From Chloroflexota bacterium (lineage in GTDB: Bacteria; Chloroflexota; Dehalococcoidia; JACVQG01; JAHKAY01), in assembly GCA_018825785.1 (NCBI GenBank), contig JAHKAY010000047.1, positions 1-37,591 on the forward strand: a stretch of DNA of 37,591 nt, in the 5' to 3' direction. Shown here piece by piece: positions 15,736 to 24,972 of the stretch. Under the pieces are notes generated by a model. The model had not been told where the DNA came from, did not search any database, and saw nothing but the letters and a program-made list of their open reading frames with translations. The translations under genes were made by a program, and so were the position numbers. How positions within the stretch are numbered: position 1 is the stretch's first letter; each line of letters opens with the position of its first letter.

Positions 15736-17051
15736 AGGCTCCGCCTCAGGCTTTCCAGGAAGGCCTCCCTGTTCTCCGGGTCATAGCGGAACGGGTTGTC
15801 CTTCACCCGCACCGGTATGTCGGCCCGGAGGAGCCGGCCGGGCTCCACATCTTCCTGCACATTCACGAAGGAGCCAATAATGCTCCCTGCCCCTATCCGC
15901 ACCCCCGGGTCAGCCACCCAGTGAAACCCCGTCTTACAGCGGTCTCCGAACATGGCCCCCAGCTTGTCCGTGCCCGTATCCACCATCTGCTCTCCTATCC
16001 GCACCTTAACCGTCTGCTCATCCCAGCGCATGTTGGCGATACCCCCAAAGCTAGCGAAGGCGCAGCCCCGGCCGATAACCGAATCAAGTACGCCGTTGGC
16101 AGCATGGAACCAGCAGCTGTCACCCACATAGCTGTGCTTGAACTCAGCTGCAATGCCGGTAACACTGTTATCGCCCAGATGGGTTGAGCGGACCAGGCTG
16201 AAATTGCCCACCACGCTGTTCTTACCGATGTAGCAGGGCCCTCGCAGGATGGCAAACTCCAGGACTCTGGCCCCTTCATCAATGAAGACCTCCCCGTCTA
16301 TTACCGCCTTATCTGAGACCCGGGCGCTGGCGGCGATGTGCCTCTTGATGCGCCCCAGGAAGTAGTCCATGGCCCGCAGGATATCCCATGGGTACTTGAT
16401 GGCGGTCCAGGGGCCGCCGTAGGGGACCACCCGGCAACGGTAACCCTCCTGGGCCATACTGGTGAGGGTCCGTTCATACCCGTCGTCGGGGGTCTCCTCC
16501 ATACCCCGCAGGTGCTCCAGGAAGACCCCGATGTCGGCAAAGCGGTGCAGGACCACATTCACCAGGTCGCTGGGCTCCTCCCCCCTCTTGGGCTTCTCCA
16601 CAATGGCGTCGAGTTCCCCGTTCCCCCGCAGCAGGAGATAGCCGCCGGGGAAATAGCACTTGGTCCGGTGGCCCAGGATGCTGCAAAAAGAGGAGTTCTC
16701 CCCATCCAGGATGGCCCTGTATGCGGAGCGGTCCACTATGTCGTTGGAATTGACCACCAGGGTCTCCCCGGCCAGAAGATGACGTGCCGAGGCCAGAGCG
16801 TGGGCCATGCCCAGTGGCTTCTCCTGTGCCGCCAGCTCAAAGCTGGCCCTGGGAATACGCCCCACAATTTCCCTTATCCTCTCTATGTTCGCCGGGTTGC
16901 CGATAAGAACAAAGTCCTTTATGCCAGCCTCCTGGGCCAGCGCAATCTGGTGCTCCAGGAGGGTCTTGCCGAGGAACTTGAAGAGGAACTTGTCCTCAGT
17001 GAAGGGGAACATTCTTCTGCCGATGCCGCCGCAGAGAAAAACCGCCCTCAT
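15720..17051 (-). CDS. GlmU-like bifunctional sugar-1-phosphate nucleotidyltransferase/acetyltransferase
   Basis: 443 aa from ATG 17051 (GGAGGGG upstream; ATGA overlap with glmM). The N-terminal half is a nucleotidyltransferase domain: FLCGGIGRRMFPFTEDKFLF, NSNDIVD (metal Asp) and VEKPKRG. The C-terminal half (about 230-420) is a left-handed beta-helix with hexapeptides such as VIDGEVFIDEGARV and IGAGSIIGSFVNV. In sequence it is closer to the bifunctional archaeal/bacterial ST0452-like type than to classical E. coli GlmU. It sits between glmM and glmS, so UDP-GlcNAc or UDP-GalNAc formation is the likely role. Confidence 0.85.
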   Translation of the reverse strand: MRAVFLCGGIGRRMFPFTEDKFLFKFLGKTLLEHQIALAQEAGIKDFVLIGNPANIERIREIVGRIPRASFELAAQEKPLGMAHALASARHLLAGETLVVNSNDIVDRSAYRAILDGENSSFCSILGHRTKCYFPGGYLLLRGNGELDAIVEKPKRGEEPSDLVNVVLHRFADIGVFLEHLRGMEETPDDGYERTLTSMAQEGYRCRVVPYGGPWTAIKYPWDILRAMDYFLGRIKRHIAASARVSDKAVIDGEVFIDEGARVLEFAILRGPCYIGKNSVVGNFSLVRSTHLGDNSVTGIAAEFKHSYVGDSCWFHAANGVLDSVIGRGCAFASFGGIANMRWDEQTVKVRIGEQMVDTGTDKLGAMFGDRCKTGFHWVADPGVRIGAGSIIGSFVNVQEDVEPGRLLRADIPVRVKDNPFRYDPENREAFLESLRRSLCAES

Positions 17052-18400
17052 CTGGCTGCCCCTCCATTGAGCAGGCTTTCCACATATTGCTGGCCCATGC
17101 CCACCAGTGCCCGGGCTCTCTCGGGGGAGGTGGCCTCTGCTATCACCCGGATGACGGGCTCGGTCCCGCTGGGGCGAAGGAGCATCCAGGCATCGTCAAA
17201 CTCCAGCCGGAGGCCGTCCAGGGTGTTTACCCCGGTGGCTCCGAAGAGGGGGCCCTGTGTTCTCAAGGGCTGGCCCACCCTTTCCTTTTTCTCCCGCGGG
17301 CAGGGGACCTTTGCCTTTTCCAGGAACAGCCGGGGGAGAGTCCCCAGGAACTCCCTGATATCTCCTATCTGCCGCAGCCGCGAGAGGAGGAGGAGACTGG
17401 CAAAGATGCCATCGGGGTAGTAGCCCATGGAGGGGAGGATATAGACGCCGACCGGCTCCACCCCCAGGGCCGCCCTCAGCTGGCGGCAGAGATGGGCAAC
17501 GGGTCCATCCCCCACCTCCCCCCGTACCACCTCCCCCCGGCCCCGCAGGGCAAGCTCCAGCAGCCTTCCCGTCTCCACGGTGGCCGCCACCCTTCCCCCC
17601 GGTGAATCCCGCAGCATCAGGTGGGAGAGGAAAGCGAGCATCTCGTTGAAGCCCAGGAACCCCACGCTATCGCAGAAGGCCACCCTGTCACCGTCCCCGT
17701 CAAAGCACACGGCTATATCGCCGCCCTTCTCCCGGAGGAACTCCACTGTCCCCTGCAGGCTGAGCTCGGTGGGCTCAGGCCCCCGTCCGGGGAAGAGACC
17801 ATCGGGCTCATCATTGACCGCCGCCACTTCCAGCCCTAGCTCCTCAAAGAGACGGGCGACAAATCCCGCCGTGGCCCCATTCCCCGGGTCCACCACCACC
17901 CTCCAGGAGCGGGACAGGGGGGGAAGTCGGCGGCAGAGAAGGTGATAGTAGGTCCCCAGGCCCTGAAGGTCGTGGTCCAGCGTCCCCCGGGATGAGTTGC
18001 TGAAGCGGCCCTCCCTGTAGATTGCCTCTAGCTCCTGCTCCTGTCGGCGGCCGTAGGCGAGGCCGCTGGAGTGGAAGAGCTTGACACCGTTGTACTGGGG
18101 GGGGTTGTGGGAGGCGGTAATCATGGCGCCGGCGGCAAACCCCAGCTCCTGGGTGAGGAGGGCCAGGGCGGGGGTGGGGAGAATTCCCCAATCGGCCACC
18201 CGGGTCCCCGATGAGACCAGGCCAGAGACGAAGGCTTCTTTCAAGGCCCCGCTGCTTTGTCGGGTATCGGAGGCCACCGCCACCCTGGCCCCATCGGTCA
18301 GGGAGGAGCCCAGGGCCTTCCCCACCCCAAAGCAGAGCTCGTGGGTGATTTCCTCCCCTACCAGGCCCCTGATGCCGCTGGTGCCAAAAAGCCGGGGCAC
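17048..18400 (-). CDS. glmM: phosphoglucosamine mutase / phosphohexomutase
   Basis: 450 aa from GTG 18400, which touches the upstream stop (TAGTG) and follows GGGGGTGAGG. N-terminal FGTSGIRGLVG, active-site phosphoserine loop TASHNPPQYNG, metal loop CFDGDGDRVAF, and the C-terminal phosphate-binding LLRPSGTEPVIRV are all present. It interconverts glucosamine-6-phosphate and -1-phosphate (or the equivalent hexose phosphates). The direct run glmM, glmU-like, glmS supports GlmM over a phosphoglucomutase or phosphomannomutase, but the family is not separable by eye. Confidence 0.87.
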   Translation of the reverse strand: MPRLFGTSGIRGLVGEEITHELCFGVGKALGSSLTDGARVAVASDTRQSSGALKEAFVSGLVSSGTRVADWGILPTPALALLTQELGFAAGAMITASHNPPQYNGVKLFHSSGLAYGRRQEQELEAIYREGRFSNSSRGTLDHDLQGLGTYYHLLCRRLPPLSRSWRVVVDPGNGATAGFVARLFEELGLEVAAVNDEPDGLFPGRGPEPTELSLQGTVEFLREKGGDIAVCFDGDGDRVAFCDSVGFLGFNEMLAFLSHLMLRDSPGGRVAATVETGRLLELALRGRGEVVRGEVGDGPVAHLCRQLRAALGVEPVGVYILPSMGYYPDGIFASLLLLSRLRQIGDIREFLGTLPRLFLEKAKVPCPREKKERVGQPLRTQGPLFGATGVNTLDGLRLEFDDAWMLLRPSGTEPVIRVIAEATSPERARALVGMGQQYVESLLNGGAAR

Positions 18401-19731
18401 TATGCCCTCACCCCCACAGCTACAGGCAGGGTGGGGAAACCCAGCCCTATCCCCCGATAGATAAAGCCCCACCGCGCCATCTCCTCAGGTTCAAAGAGGT
18501 TCCTTCCATCCATGAAGATGGGTTGCCTCATTAGCGACCGGACCCTGGGCATGTCCAGATGTTTGAACTCCTCCCACTCGGTGATAAGGAGCAGGGCATC
18601 GCAGCCCTGAGCCAGCTCATAGGGGTCAGAGCAGCAGTTTAGGCGGGGATAGAGCTGAGCGCAGGCGGACATGGCCTTGGGGTCATAGGCCCTGATGAGG
18701 CTCCCCGCCGCCTCCAGAAGGCGGATAATATCCAGGGAGGGAGCCTCCCGTACATCCTCGGTGTTGGGCTTGAAGGCGAGGCCCAGAAGGCCCACCACCC
18801 TACCCTCCAGGCTGCCTAGAAGGGAATGGAGCTTCTCCACCGCCATAGCCCGCTGGCGATAGTTGGCCTTGACCACCGCCTTCAACACCTGGCAAGAGGC
18901 CTTGTTGGCCTTTGCCATGTAGATGAGGCTCCTCATATCCTTGGGCAGGCAGCTGCCCCCCCAGCCCAGGCCGGCCTTCAGATAGGCCTGCCCCAGGGTA
19001 CTATCCAGGCCAAGGGCCCGGGAGACCACCCGCACATCAGCCCCTATCCCTTCACAGATGGAAGCAATCTCGTTGATGAAGCTGATGCGGGTGGCCAGGA
19101 AAGCATTGTGGGTGTATTTGATAAGCTCAGCAGTCCGCAGGCTGCAGATAACTGTGGGGCTAGCCAGCCCGTCGTGAAGCCCTGCTATCGCCTCGGCGGC
19201 AGAGAGGTCTCCAGAGCCTATGATGATGCGGGCCGGCTTCATGAACTCCTCTATGGCCGTCCCCTCCGAGAGGAATTCCGGGTTGAATACCATCGGCACC
19301 ACCCCACCCCGTTCCGCGGCCAGGAGCCCGCCAACCCTTTCCGTGGTCCCTACCGGCACCGTGCTCTTGATGACGACAATGCTCCCTTCATCCATGGTGC
19401 GCGCAACTTCCTTGGCGGCGGCGCGCAGGTACCTGAGGTCAGTCCTCCCCCCGGGAGAGGAGGGTGTGTTTACGGCAATGAAGATGGACCCCTTGCCCCC
19501 TACCCCCTCCCTGTAGTTGGCGGTGAAGGAGAGGCGACGGGTGGCCAGGTTGTGGCGTACCATTTCCTCCAGTCCCGGCTCAAAGAAGGGAATGGTGCCC
19601 TGTTGCAGGGCCTCTATCTTTCTCGAGTTCACGTCCAGGCAGCTCACCCGGTGTCCCAGCTCGGCAAAACAAGCAGCGGTCACCAGCCCGGCATGCCCGG
19701 CACCAACGACTGCAATCTTGGACATATTCAT
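18400..19731 (-). CDS. UDP-sugar 6-dehydrogenase (Ugd/WbpA-like)
   Basis: 443 aa. N-terminal NAD-binding VVGAGHAGLVTAACFAELGH, then PEFLSEGTA, the catalytic Cys in GWGGSCLPKDM (about 265), GLAFKPNTEDVREAPS and ITEWEEF. The enzyme oxidises C6 of UDP-glucose or UDP-GlcNAc twice to a uronic acid. With the WbpB-like and WbpD-like genes at 2399-4098, a UDP-N-acetylglucosaminuronic acid route is attractive, though plain UDP-glucose dehydrogenase cannot be excluded. It is the first gene of the long minus-strand run that continues to the left edge, so its promoter should be in the gap upstream. Confidence 0.92.
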   Translation of the reverse strand: MNMSKIAVVGAGHAGLVTAACFAELGHRVSCLDVNSRKIEALQQGTIPFFEPGLEEMVRHNLATRRLSFTANYREGVGGKGSIFIAVNTPSSPGGRTDLRYLRAAAKEVARTMDEGSIVVIKSTVPVGTTERVGGLLAAERGGVVPMVFNPEFLSEGTAIEEFMKPARIIIGSGDLSAAEAIAGLHDGLASPTVICSLRTAELIKYTHNAFLATRISFINEIASICEGIGADVRVVSRALGLDSTLGQAYLKAGLGWGGSCLPKDMRSLIYMAKANKASCQVLKAVVKANYRQRAMAVEKLHSLLGSLEGRVVGLLGLAFKPNTEDVREAPSLDIIRLLEAAGSLIRAYDPKAMSACAQLYPRLNCCSDPYELAQGCDALLLITEWEEFKHLDMPRVRSLMRQPIFMDGRNLFEPEEMARWGFIYRGIGLGFPTLPVAVGVRA

Positions 19732-20082
19732 TTCTTACTTTCGCAATTGTATGGGGCCCTCGGTTAGCAGGGGGTGTATGTATAGTAGGAACTCGGTTAG
19801 AGTTTGTTTCGCCCATCTAGAGGAGAACATTTCGCACTATCCTGGCGGCCTGGCCTCGTGGTGCCTGTCCCAAAGCCGAGAGCGCCTCGCAGTGGCCCCG
19901 GGACCGGCTAGGGATAGGTGTGAACAGGGAGGGACGAATTAGTATGAAGGTTAGAGAGAAGCGCCGAGGGCTCCGGCTGCAGTAGGGGCTGCCCTGAGAA
20001 GCGCCAAACATATGTAGGAGGCTACGGAGATGAGAAATAGCACGTTAGATAGACTCGAACGAATCCCGGAGGGGTACTCAGT
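19732..20082. other. 351-bp intergenic region upstream of the UDP-sugar dehydrogenase gene
   Basis: No ORF with a sensible start and no RNA gene recognised. It should hold the promoter for the long minus-strand operon and the 3' end of asnB. It contains two 9-bp direct repeats (see 19759-19800) and a 10-bp direct repeat GAGAAGCGCC at 19955 and 19996. Confidence 0.4.
19759..19800 (-). promoter_or_regulatory. paired 9-bp direct repeats around a TATACA box (possible operator/promoter)
   Basis: CTCGGTTAG (plus strand) occurs at 19759-19767 and 19792-19800, 33 bp apart, about three helical turns. Between them, on the minus strand, is CTACTATACATAC, which resembles a -10 box. No convincing -35 was found. 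Confidence 0.3.
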
Positions 20083-21972
20083 TTATGGATGGGGGAAGAA
20101 GGTTTCGAGCCAGGTCCCCAGCACCAACAATGCCCAGATGTGGTTGGCGCGGTTCTCACGGCCTGACAGGTGGATGTTGAACATATGCACTATAGCTTCT
20201 TTCTGGAAAAGGGGCCATTGGGTAAGGCAAGTATTGAGCAGGTCTTCCCGGGCCTGGTCCTTCAGGTCGTGGGAAAGCCACCGGTCAAGGGGTACCGCGA
20301 AGCCCCTTTTCCGTTGGGAGGCGACTTCCTTGGGCAGTATCCGTGCCGTGACTTTTCTAAGGAGGTATTTCTTGGTCAGGCGTCTGATTTTCAGGGAGGA
20401 AGGGACCTGGGCAGCAAGCTCCAGGAACTGGTGATCCAGAAGAGGAGAGCGGGCTTCCAGGGCAAAGGCCATTGAAGCGATATCCACTTTGGGTAGCAAG
20501 GCCCCCGGCAGATAGGTCACCATATTTGCGTAGAGGGCCTGGTCAAGGGGGTCATCAACGCCGGAATCCAGAAAGGCCTCCTCCAGCACCTTCAGGGCGC
20601 GGCCCTGCCCTGTCCTGTCTCTGAGCTCTGGTGTATAAAGGTTTGACTTTTCTTCTTCTGAGAAAAAGATCATGGAGCGGATATAGTTGCTATGTGGCTC
20701 ACCAGCGTGGCGAAGGAGATTAGCCGTGGTCTTGAATCGCCTGTTTTGCAGGAGGTACGCGAGGACATCAGACAGGATTGCCGCGGGCTGATTAAGAACG
20801 CCCCCCCCGGTCCATTTCCTCCACTTGGCGGTGAGGGCATGGTAGAGAAGGGCATTGTAGCCGGCAAAGTTTTCGTCTCCCCCGTCGCCATTCAGAACCA
20901 CGGTGACATGCTGGCGGGTAAGGCGAGACAAGTACCAGGTGGGGATGGCGGCGGAGTCGGCAAAGGGCTCTTCATAGTGGCGAACCAGCTCCGGCAGGAT
21001 AGAAAGGCACTCGGGGGTCACGAAGAACTCGTGATGGTCGGTCCCCAGGCCACTGGCTACTGCCCGCGCGTAGGGGAGCTCGTTGTACTCTTTTTCGGGG
21101 AAACCGATGGAGAAGGTCTTCACCGGGCTTGAAGAGAGCCTGGTCATGAGGGCAACTATGGTTGAGGAGTCAATTCCTCCGGAGAGCCACGCACCCAGAG
21201 GGACATCCGCTATCATCCGCACCCTGACGCACTCCTCCAGCTTGGCAAGTATCCTCTCCTCCCATTCCCTTTCGGGGAGGCTGAGCTTCTTGGAGTAGTC
21301 AAGCTTCCAGTACCTTTTTATCTCCAGTTTGCCTCTATGCCAGAGGAGACAATGCCCTGGGGGAAGTTTCCTGATTCCGCTGAAGCCCGTGAGGGGTGCG
21401 GGAACGTACTGGTAGGTCAGGTACTGGTCTATGGCAACCCAGTCAGGTTCCCTGGGAACGCCAGGGTCGGCGAACAGGGCTTTGAGCTCTGAAGCAAAAA
21501 TAAGGAAATCCGGTCCCAGAAAGTACTTGAGGGGCTTCTTACCCACGCGGTCCCGGGCCAGAAGCAGTTTTCCCTGCTTGTCATCCCAGATGGCAAAGGC
21601 AAACATCCCCCGCAAGTATCTCAGACAGTCCTCTCCGTATTCCTTGTAGAGGTAGAGGATCACCTCGGTGTCTGTTCTTGACCGGAAATGGTATCCCTTC
21701 TCCTCCAGGTCTTTCCTCAGTTCTAGGAAGTTGTAGATTTCGCCGTTGTAGGTGATATAGACTGTCTCTTCGGGGTCAGACATGGGCTGGTGGCCCGCAG
21801 GAGAAAGGTCCAGTATGGAGAGCCTCTGGTGCCCCAGTCCGATGGGGCCTCGGGTCCAGACCCCTTTGTCATCAGGCCCCCGGTAGGAAATGGTTCCTGC
21901 CATATTCCTGATGAGCTCGGGGGACACTGCCTTTTGGGGGTCAAAGTACAACTTTCCCACAATCCCGCACAT
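20083..21972 (-). CDS. asnB: asparagine synthase (glutamine-hydrolysing), AsnB type
   Basis: 629 aa. MCGIVGKLYF with catalytic Cys2 starts the glutaminase domain (with RGPDDKG, HQRLSILDLS, YNGEIYNF). The synthase domain carries the PP-loop ATP motif LSGGIDSSTIVA at about 266 and VLNGDGGDENFAGYN. Length and domain order are those of full AsnB, which amidates aspartate, or in polysaccharide loci a sugar acid or other carboxylate. It is flanked by gaps on both sides, so it is a single-gene unit beside the polysaccharide genes. The lasso-cyclase type lacks a working glutaminase domain, so that role is unlikely. Confidence 0.93.
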   Translation of the reverse strand: MCGIVGKLYFDPQKAVSPELIRNMAGTISYRGPDDKGVWTRGPIGLGHQRLSILDLSPAGHQPMSDPEETVYITYNGEIYNFLELRKDLEEKGYHFRSRTDTEVILYLYKEYGEDCLRYLRGMFAFAIWDDKQGKLLLARDRVGKKPLKYFLGPDFLIFASELKALFADPGVPREPDWVAIDQYLTYQYVPAPLTGFSGIRKLPPGHCLLWHRGKLEIKRYWKLDYSKKLSLPEREWEERILAKLEECVRVRMIADVPLGAWLSGGIDSSTIVALMTRLSSSPVKTFSIGFPEKEYNELPYARAVASGLGTDHHEFFVTPECLSILPELVRHYEEPFADSAAIPTWYLSRLTRQHVTVVLNGDGGDENFAGYNALLYHALTAKWRKWTGGGVLNQPAAILSDVLAYLLQNRRFKTTANLLRHAGEPHSNYIRSMIFFSEEEKSNLYTPELRDRTGQGRALKVLEEAFLDSGVDDPLDQALYANMVTYLPGALLPKVDIASMAFALEARSPLLDHQFLELAAQVPSSLKIRRLTKKYLLRKVTARILPKEVASQRKRGFAVPLDRWLSHDLKDQAREDLLNTCLTQWPLFQKEAIVHMFNIHLSGRENRANHIWALLVLGTWLETFFPHP

Positions 21973-22221
21973 GACGCTACCTGCTTCCTAACAAATGAAG
22001 TTATCCTTATCCACCAGTATTGGGGAAGTGGGGTTTGAATTGGGTTGCGGAAGGGTCATAACTTGGTATGAATCGGGCCAGCCCTGGGGAGGGGAGTCGG
22101 CGGTGGTGGAAACAACAAGGTCCGCTCTCTGGAGGTCGTCTGGAGAGAGGCAGTGGAAATCGGGGTGATAGCTGGGGGAACAACGCATTGATGCTGAGGG
22201 TGACAGCGCCTCGTCTTAGGT
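21973..22221. other. intergenic DNA upstream of asnB
   Basis: Only short frames with poor starts on either strand. It presumably holds the asnB promoter on the minus strand. No known motif or RNA was recognised. Confidence 0.35.
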
Positions 22222-22260
22222 GGTGGTGGGGTCCTGGCTCGAAACCTTCTTCCCCCGTCC
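22222..22260 (+). repeat. inverted copy of the 3' end of asnB (remnant of a second asnB-like gene)
   Basis: Over 39 bases, 36 match the reverse complement of 20087-20125, the last codons of asnB. On the plus strand it reads a SWLETFFPRP-type tail followed directly by TAG, against TWLETFFPHP in asnB. The copy ends exactly at the left end of the MITE-like element; upstream of 22222 the similarity fades. Confidence 0.75.
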
Positions 22261-22368
22261 CTAGCAGGGTGCTGAAAAAGGGGGTGCCCAACCAAACGCA
22301 GATACGAAATATCCGACAGATCCAAAGCTAAGGTCTCGTTCTACGGGACTTTTTCATCACCCTGCTAG
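22261..22368. mobile_element. 108-bp MITE-like element with near-perfect terminal inverted repeats
   Basis: Left end CTAGCAGGGTGCTGAAAAAG (22261-22280); the right end (22349-22368) is its reverse complement with one mismatch (19/20). The 68-bp interior has no ORF. CTAG at both ends could be a 4-bp target duplication, leaving 16-bp inverted repeats starting CAGGGTG; a YTAR-type 4-bp target is known for IS5-group transposons. No transposase is present, so it would be mobilised in trans. Alternatively it is a hairpin terminator: the T-run at the right arm and the position after S8 and asnB genes would also fit. Confidence 0.6.
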
Positions 22369-22414
22369 AGAAGGTCACCCAGCGTTTCCACCATTTTCCC
22401 GTGTCTCATCACTC

Positions 22415-24934
22415 CTAATTCGCACTCCAGGCGATTTCGAGCATAAGGCCGTCAAGGTATGGATTGGGTGTAACATCGGTTGAATACCCCCATCTCACAG
22501 CCAGGTCATTTACCTTGGCCTGTGTCCAACTCCCGCCTGAAGGTGGAGTAGCGTAGCATTTACTACTGGTATAGATGGCTGTGGTTTGGGAGATATCTCC
22601 AGCGTAGATAATGTCCAGCGTACCTCCATCATCCAACTTCAAGGTGACATTATTGGCCGCGGTACCTCCCGAATGCTGGGCAGAGACAACCATCACACCG
22701 ACAGCATCTGCTAGCTCGGGCGTGTCCTCAAAGTCCACCCTGATGTATGCTGTGTTGCGGATGACCACCTGTTTGGTGTAGTCCGTGATGCCATTGATAG
22801 GCTGTTCATCTAGGAACGAGTGAACATCCCCCGATGGCTGGGCGATGCTATTTGAGTCCTGGTCTTGGAAGTCCCCATCTATGAATGAGTGGTCTCCTGA
22901 AGCATCTGGGGAATATCCCAGCACCTTGATATCACCAAAGGGATAATCAGCTCCTGTGTAGGAAAGGATAATATCATCCACAAGCCAGTCGCCTGTGATG
23001 GCCCCGCCTGCAACTCCGACCGAGAAGGTGGTTATATTAGCGCTAGCCTGAACGCTGGTAGCTTGGGTCTGAGCAACTCCATTCACTCTCCAGTCCAAGG
23101 TTGCGGTAGCCTCGGAGGAGTTGAAGTCAAAGTCAATGACATACCAAGTTCCTGTTGCCCAGGCAGCCCCGTCTACCACAGCGGTAGCACCCATTTTTGC
23201 CTGGAATACACCCGTGTCAAAATTAGGACCTATGACAAAACTGCCGTTTGTGTTGGTGCCTGAAATAACGGTGGTAAGAGCGTACTGGCGAGCTGACCAA
23301 GCATCTATCCTAAACGCAATCCTACCAACCAGTCTGGTAGTAGTGACGGTTTTCCTCAAATAGCCTGATAGGGTCGTGAGATTCCACTCATAGGCCCGTA
23401 ACCCACTACGGACAACTGTAGTGCTGACTGTTGGGGCTGTTCTCGAAACAGCATCCCAATACCTTGTCCCAGGACCAGAGGCCCCTGCGGTCACTATCCC
23501 GCTCTCAGCCCCAGAGATGAAGATGGGTTTGGAAGTAGGAGTGGGAGTCGGAGTGGGCGTAGGTGTGGGCGTAGGTGTGGGCGTAGGTGTGGGCGTAGGT
23601 GTGGGCGTAGGTGTGGGCGTAGGTGTGGGCGTAGGTGTGGACGTAGGTGTGGGCGTAGGTGTGGGCGTAGGTGTGGGCGTAGGTGTGGGGGCGCCGCCTA
23701 CTGCCGCCAGAGCGTTGATGCGCCTTATGCCATATGTCGACCACATAGCGCCCGCCTTATCTGCCATGACCTCTATCTGGTTGCGGACGCTGGTGTTGCT
23801 CTTGCCCCACTGGGGGGTTGCCCACAGCAGGCTGGCCAGACCGGCTACATGGGGGGCGGCCATGGAGGTCCCGTTGAGGGAGCCGTAGTTCAGAGGACGG
23901 TTGGGAGTAGGCTGGTTGGGAAAAGTTGAGAAGATGGCTACCCCTGGCGCTGCCACGTCCACCCAGTTGCCATAGGTGGAAAAGCTGGCCTTAGCATCGC
24001 TCTGGTCAGTAGCCGCTACCGCGATTACATTGGTGTAGGCCGCCGGGTAGAAAAGAGCATCAGTGCCGTTGTTCCCCGCCGCTGCCACTACCACCACGCC
24101 ACTGTTCCAGGCGTAGTTAATGGCCAATTCCACTGCTTGCGACTGACCGGGACTGCCCAGGCTCATGTTTATGACCTTGGCCCCGTCGTTGGTGCTGGGA
24201 TTGCCATCCGGGTCGGCGGCCCAGCGAATGCCGTCCGCCACCCAGCTGAAGTAGCCGTAGCCCTGGTCCCCTAGGACCTTGCCGTTCATCAGGCTGGAGT
24301 TGAAGCCTACCCCCGCCACGCCAATGCCGTTGTTGGTGGCAGCAGCGGCGATGCCAGCCACATGGGTGCCATGGCCGTTCCTGTCGTCCACCGTGCTGCT
24401 GGTGGTGAAGTCCTTGTTGGCTACAATCTTGGCCGCCAGGTCCTCATGGTCCTGGTCAATCCCCGTATCCAGGATGGCGATCTTGACGCTTGAAGAGCCT
24501 GTAGTGATGTCCCAGGCCTCGGGGGCCAGGATTTTGGCCATGCCCCACTGCTGGCCGAAGGAAAGGTCGTTGGGTGTTTCTATGGCGTAAGCCATATAGT
24601 CAGGCTCGGCGAACTGGACCGACTTCTCGCGGCCGTAGTCCTTCGCCTTCTGCTTGACCTGGCCCGGGGGCACCCTCACCACCTGCACCCCCAGCGCAGC
24701 GATTTCGCCCGCAACTTGGCCGCCATGCCTGCCATGGATATTCCGCTTCGCGGATTCCTCAGTGCCGGGCTCAAACTTGACCAGGATGTGGTCAGGAGCG
24801 AAATCAGCGGTGGCGGGGCTATCACCATTCACGCCAGATATCGCCATAAGAGGCGTAGGGACAAAGAGCCCCGCCAGTAGCCCGAGGATGACCCCTAGCC
24901 GGAGCAACTTCACGAGATACAGTCTAGTGTCCAT
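22415..24934 (-). CDS. secreted subtilisin-like (S8) serine peptidase with PT-repeat linker
   Basis: 839 aa. A signal peptide (about 1-31, hydrophobic [19 protein letters not shown]) precedes an I9-like propeptide ([17 protein letters not shown] to about 115). The catalytic triad is Asp156 (AILDTGID), His188 (NGHGTHVAG) and Ser357 ([13 protein letters not shown]), with the oxyanion Asn in AAAGNNG. A proline/threonine linker (about 416-468) follows, then a C-terminal region of about 370 residues that looks beta-rich, possibly two lectin-like or jelly-roll domains. It is an exported protease, probably anchored or cell-wall exposed through the linker. It lies downstream of a tiny Cys-rich peptide gene and HprK-like kinase, so a role in cutting an exported peptide is possible but unproven. 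Confidence 0.93.
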   Translation of the reverse strand: MDTRLYLVKLLRLGVILGLLAGLFVPTPLMAISGVNGDSPATADFAPDHILVKFEPGTEESAKRNIHGRHGGQVAGEIAALGVQVVRVPPGQVKQKAKDYGREKSVQFAEPDYMAYAIETPNDLSFGQQWGMAKILAPEAWDITTGSSSVKIAILDTGIDQDHEDLAAKIVANKDFTTSSTVDDRNGHGTHVAGIAAAATNNGIGVAGVGFNSSLMNGKVLGDQGYGYFSWVADGIRWAADPDGNPSTNDGAKVINMSLGSPGQSQAVELAINYAWNSGVVVVAAAGNNGTDALFYPAAYTNVIAVAATDQSDAKASFSTYGNWVDVAAPGVAIFSTFPNQPTPNRPLNYGSLNGTSMAAPHVAGLASLLWATPQWGKSNTSVRNQIEVMADKAGAMWSTYGIRRINALAAVGGAPTPTPTPTPTPTPTPTSTPTPTPTPTPTPTPTPTPTPTPTPTPTPTPTPTPTSKPIFISGAESGIVTAGASGPGTRYWDAVSRTAPTVSTTVVRSGLRAYEWNLTTLSGYLRKTVTTTRLVGRIAFRIDAWSARQYALTTVISGTNTNGSFVIGPNFDTGVFQAKMGATAVVDGAAWATGTWYVIDFDFNSSEATATLDWRVNGVAQTQATSVQASANITTFSVGVAGGAITGDWLVDDIILSYTGADYPFGDIKVLGYSPDASGDHSFIDGDFQDQDSNSIAQPSGDVHSFLDEQPINGITDYTKQVVIRNTAYIRVDFEDTPELADAVGVMVVSAQHSGGTAANNVTLKLDDGGTLDIIYAGDISQTTAIYTSSKCYATPPSGGSWTQAKVNDLAVRWGYSTDVTPNPYLDGLMLEIAWSAN
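23559..23690 (-). repeat. 12-bp tandem repeat (11 units) encoding the PTPT linker
   Basis: Eleven copies of GTAGGTGTGGGC (plus strand) with period 12, one unit carrying a change that gives Ser. More degenerate units extend left to about 23537. In frame it codes for alternating Pro and Thr. Such arrays gain and lose units by slippage without shifting the frame. Confidence 0.95.
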
Positions 24935-24972
24935 ATCTTCCTCCTACCCCACCGCCGGAGCAATCATGATTA

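Noticed and set aside
20035-20082. tRNA-like T-arm (TTCGAG-like sequence) near 20055 on either strand
   Set aside because: No acceptor stem, D-arm or anticodon arm could be paired around it.
12196-21972. Lasso peptide cluster (PqqD-like protein plus asparagine synthase plus HprK-like kinase)
   Set aside because: AsnB at 20083 has a complete glutaminase domain with Cys2 and lies 6 kb from the PqqD-like gene across the glm genes; there is no B2 transglutaminase-like protease, and a radical SAM enzyme is the adjacent partner.
23559-23690. CRISPR-like array
   Set aside because: The units are 12 bp long, contiguous and in frame; there are no spacers.
23421-23888. Plus-strand frame with a long Gly-Val repeat
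   Set aside because: It is the antisense of the PT repeat of the subtilase; the catalytic motifs are on the minus strand.
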